This document shows positions 61,887-64,000 of a DNA stretch of 64,000 bases, one piece after another (the first letter of the stretch is position 1; each line of letters begins with the position of its first letter). Below the pieces are notes generated by a model. It was not told where the DNA came from and searched no databases. It saw nothing but the letters and a program-made list of their open reading frames with translations. A program made the position numbers and the translations under genes. Origin of the DNA: Pandoraea eparura (GTDB lineage: Bacteria > Pseudomonadota > Gammaproteobacteria > Burkholderiales > Burkholderiaceae); NCBI RefSeq assembly GCF_902459725.1, contig NZ_CABPSH010000001.1, positions 744,001 to 808,000 of the forward strand, in the 5' to 3' direction.

Positions 61887-62092
61887 AGCTAGCCTGTCGC
61901 CCGACGCCGTATTGCGCCGCGGGCTTGTTCTGGTGGTTGAAGCCGTAAGGTTATCGCTATTGGTCCAGAGAATCAATGTCGGCTTACATTTTGCAACGAA
62001 ACAAGTCAACAAATTCATGAAAAAAAGGGTTTTTCGCGAGAGTGAGCGCACACATGAATATGTAAGATCTGCAAAATGCGTCGTCAAAATCG

Positions 62093-62125
62093 CAAATCGC
62101 CGCCCCGAACGGGTGCGGCGATTTG
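62093..62125 (-). terminator. Likely intrinsic terminator of maeB
   Basis: CAAATCGCCGC (62093-62103) and GCGGCGATTTG (62115-62125) form an exact 11-bp stem; on the minus strand it is followed by GCGATTTTGACG. It lies 49 bases beyond the maeB stop. The loop holds a nested CCCG/CGGG pair. The U-run is short. Confidence 0.55.
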
Positions 62126-62174
62126 TCGTTAAAATGTGGCAAACGGCGGCGAACCGCCGCACACACCGGAGGGA

Positions 62175-64000
62175 TCAGCGCGCTGGTTGTTGCGCCGCCG
62201 CATCGGCCACGACCAACGCGACCATATTGATGATGCGCCGCACCGTGGCCGACTCGGTCAGAATGTGCACCGGCTTGGCAGCCCCCAGCAGGATCGGCCC
62301 GATCGCCACGTTATTGCCCGCCGCCGTCTTGAGCAGGTTGTAGGCGATGTTCGCGGCATCGATATTCGGCATGACGAGCAGGTTTGCCGCGCCGGTCAGC
62401 GTCGACTCGGGCATGATGCGCGCGCGCAGCTCCGGATCGAGTGCGCAATCGCCGTGCATTTCGCCATCGACCTCCAGATCGGGCGCGCGATCTTGCAGGA
62501 TGGCCAACGTTTCGCGCATCTTGCGCGCGCAGGCAGCATCACTGGTGCCGAAGTTCGAGTGCGACAACAAGGCCACCTTCGGCTGAATGCCGAAGCGGCG
62601 AATCTCGTCGGCCGCCATCAGTGTGATTTCGGCCAGGTCCTCGGCGCTCGGATCCTGATTGATGTGCGTATCGACCAGGAAAATCTGCCGGTTCGGCAAG
62701 ATCAGCGCGTTCATCGCCGCGTACACGTGCCCGCCGGCTCGCTTGCCGATCACGCGATCGATGAAGTGCAGGTGGCGGCCCGGGGTCGACACCGTACCGC
62801 AGATCATGCCGTCGGCCTCGCCCTTGCGCACCAGCATGGCGGCGATCAAGGTCGTGCGCCGACGCATCTCGACACGCGCGTAAGACGCCGTCACGCCCTT
62901 GCGATTGGTCAACTGGTGATACGTCTCCCAGTAATCGCGATAGCGCTCATCGTGCTCCGGGTTGACGACGGTGAAGTCGACACCCGGCGTCAGGCGCAGG
63001 CCATATTGCTGAATGCGATGTTCGATCACGGCCGGACGCCCGACCAGGATGGGCGTGGCGACACGTTCGTCCACGAGCACCTGCACGGCGCGCAGCACGC
63101 GTTCCTCTTCGCCCTCGGCAAAGGCAATGCGCTTGCTGTTGGCCGGCACGCTGCGCGCTACCGAGAACAGCGGCTTCATCAGTCCGCCGCTGTGGTACAC
63201 GAACTGCTGGAGCGACTGCGCATAGGCGTCCACATCGGCGAGCGGACGCGTGGCGACACCGGCGGCCATCGCCGCTTCGGCCACGGCGGTGGCAACCTTG
63301 ACCAGCAGTCGCGGATCGAACGGCTTCGGAATCAGGTATTCGGGGCCGAACGACAGGTTCTTGATCCCGTAGGCCGACGCCACGATATCGCTCTGCTCCT
63401 GACGCGCCAATTCCGCCAGCGCATTGACCGCCGCGATTTCCATCGACCGCGTGATCGTCGTGGCGCCCACATCGATGGCACCGCGGAAGATGAACGGGAA
63501 GCAAAGGACGTTGTTGACCTGATTCGGGTAGTCGGTGCGGCCCGTTGCCATGACGCAATCGGGACGCACTTCCTTCGCGAGTTCGGGCGTGATTTCCGGA
63601 TTCGGGTTGGCCAGCGCGAAGATCAGGGGTTTGTCGGCCATCGTCTTGACCATTTCCGGCTTCAGCACGCCGGCGGCCGACAGCCCGAGAAACACGTCGG
63701 CACCGCCGATCACCTCGGCCAGCCCGCGCGCGTCGGTCTTCTGCGAGAACCGGATTTTCTCCGGATCCATCAGTTCGGTGCGGCCCTCGTACACCACCCC
63801 CGCCAGGTCGGTCACCCAGATGTTCTCGACAGGTAGCCCCATGTCGACGAGCAGATCCAGGCATGCGAGCGCGGCGGCGCCGGCGCCGGACGTCACCACC
63901 TTCACGGACTTGAGATCCTTGCCGACGACCTTCAGGCCGTTGATCAGCGCCGCGGCCACCACGATGGCCGTGCCGTGCTGATCGTCGTGGAAGACCGGAA
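62175..64000 (-). CDS. maeB: NADP-type malic enzyme with phosphotransacetylase-like domain (partial)
   Basis: 608 residues visible; the N-terminus lies beyond the right edge of the window, and the frame continues to base 64000 (reading PVFHDDQHGTAIV at the edge). Oxidative decarboxylation of malate to pyruvate. Domain order: the end of the malic N-terminal domain, NAD(P)-binding domain (TSGAGAAALACLDLLV), then a C-terminal PTA/PTB-like domain (from about the middle), the hallmark of the MaeB/fused type found in proteobacteria; that domain is regulatory rather than catalytic in known members. No neighbour on the right is visible. Confidence 0.96.
   Translation of the reverse strand, partial: PVFHDDQHGTAIVVAAALINGLKVVGKDLKSVKVVTSGAGAAALACLDLLVDMGLPVENIWVTDLAGVVYEGRTELMDPEKIRFSQKTDARGLAEVIGGADVFLGLSAAGVLKPEMVKTMADKPLIFALANPNPEITPELAKEVRPDCVMATGRTDYPNQVNNVLCFPFIFRGAIDVGATTITRSMEIAAVNALAELARQEQSDIVASAYGIKNLSFGPEYLIPKPFDPRLLVKVATAVAEAAMAAGVATRPLADVDAYAQSLQQFVYHSGGLMKPLFSVARSVPANSKRIAFAEGEEERVLRAVQVLVDERVATPILVGRPAVIEHRIQQYGLRLTPGVDFTVVNPEHDERYRDYWETYHQLTNRKGVTASYARVEMRRRTTLIAAMLVRKGEADGMICGTVSTPGRHLHFIDRVIGKRAGGHVYAAMNALILPNRQIFLVDTHINQDPSAEDLAEITLMAADEIRRFGIQPKVALLSHSNFGTSDAACARKMRETLAILQDRAPDLEVDGEMHGDCALDPELRARIMPESTLTGAANLLVMPNIDAANIAYNLLKTAAGNNVAIGPILLGAAKPVHILTESATVRRIINMVALVVADAAAQQPAR

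Overview
The window reads as a chromosomal segment of a high-GC betaproteobacterium of the Burkholderiales, most likely Burkholderiaceae; Pandoraea is my best guess, but the genus is inference. The evidence is gene order I know from that group: phoH-ybeY-corC-lnt-glyQ-glyS-gmhB-plsC, lptD-surA-pdxA-rsmA, dusB-fis-purH, and bamE divergent from fur. About 55 protein genes are supported, nearly all intact, with short gaps and many ATGA, GTGA or TGATG overlaps. No rRNA, tRNA, CRISPR array, insertion sequence or prophage was seen.

Layout. 1-556: an AT-rich region without a gene, with a perfect dyad. 557-1921: a membrane diguanylate cyclase. 1943-7153 (minus): the stress operon prkA-yeaH-spoVR with an extra VOC gene at its end. 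7154-8216: gene-free, closing with two operator-like dyads. 8217-10952: a small membrane ORF and a zinc/manganese ABC importer. 11165-23873 (plus): housekeeping genes for tRNA and rRNA maturation (miaB, phoH, ybeY), glutathione turnover (chaC), envelope lipids and lipoproteins (corC, lnt, plsC), glycyl-tRNA synthetase (glyQS), heptose synthesis (gmhB), a YgjP-type metallopeptidase and gloA. 23985-25550: divergent rubredoxin and EamA transporter genes. 25525-31214 (minus): lptD-surA-pdxA-rsmA. 31378-35955 (plus): amgK-murU (MurNAc recycling), pepP and a UbiH-type hydroxylase. 36064-39031: dusB-fis-purH, ending in a clear terminator.

39126-45081 (minus) looks like an accessory block: a porin, XdhC, a Tat-exported molybdenum hydroxylase of two subunits, and an AraC regulator. 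45312-53562 (minus) is core again: hutD-like cupin, proA, holA, lptE, leuS, dapB and bamE. fur is divergent from bamE. A bidirectional terminator separates fur from gap and tkt (minus). Then come speE, a VOC protein, rsmE and a glycine-rich DUF937 protein on plus. The window ends on minus with a barnase-like secreted RNase and barstar-like inhibitor, and a maeB cut by the window edge.

Functional themes: outer-membrane biogenesis is strongly represented (LptD, LptE, BamE, SurA, Lnt, PlsC, GmhB, AmgK/MurU), with metal homeostasis (Zn/Mn importer, Fur), translation and RNA modification, and central carbon metabolism (Gap, Tkt, MaeB). The least ordinary items are the barnase/barstar pair, the small membrane ORF ahead of the importer, the palindromic miaB promoter, the low-complexity tail on BamE, and the Mo-hydroxylase/porin block.
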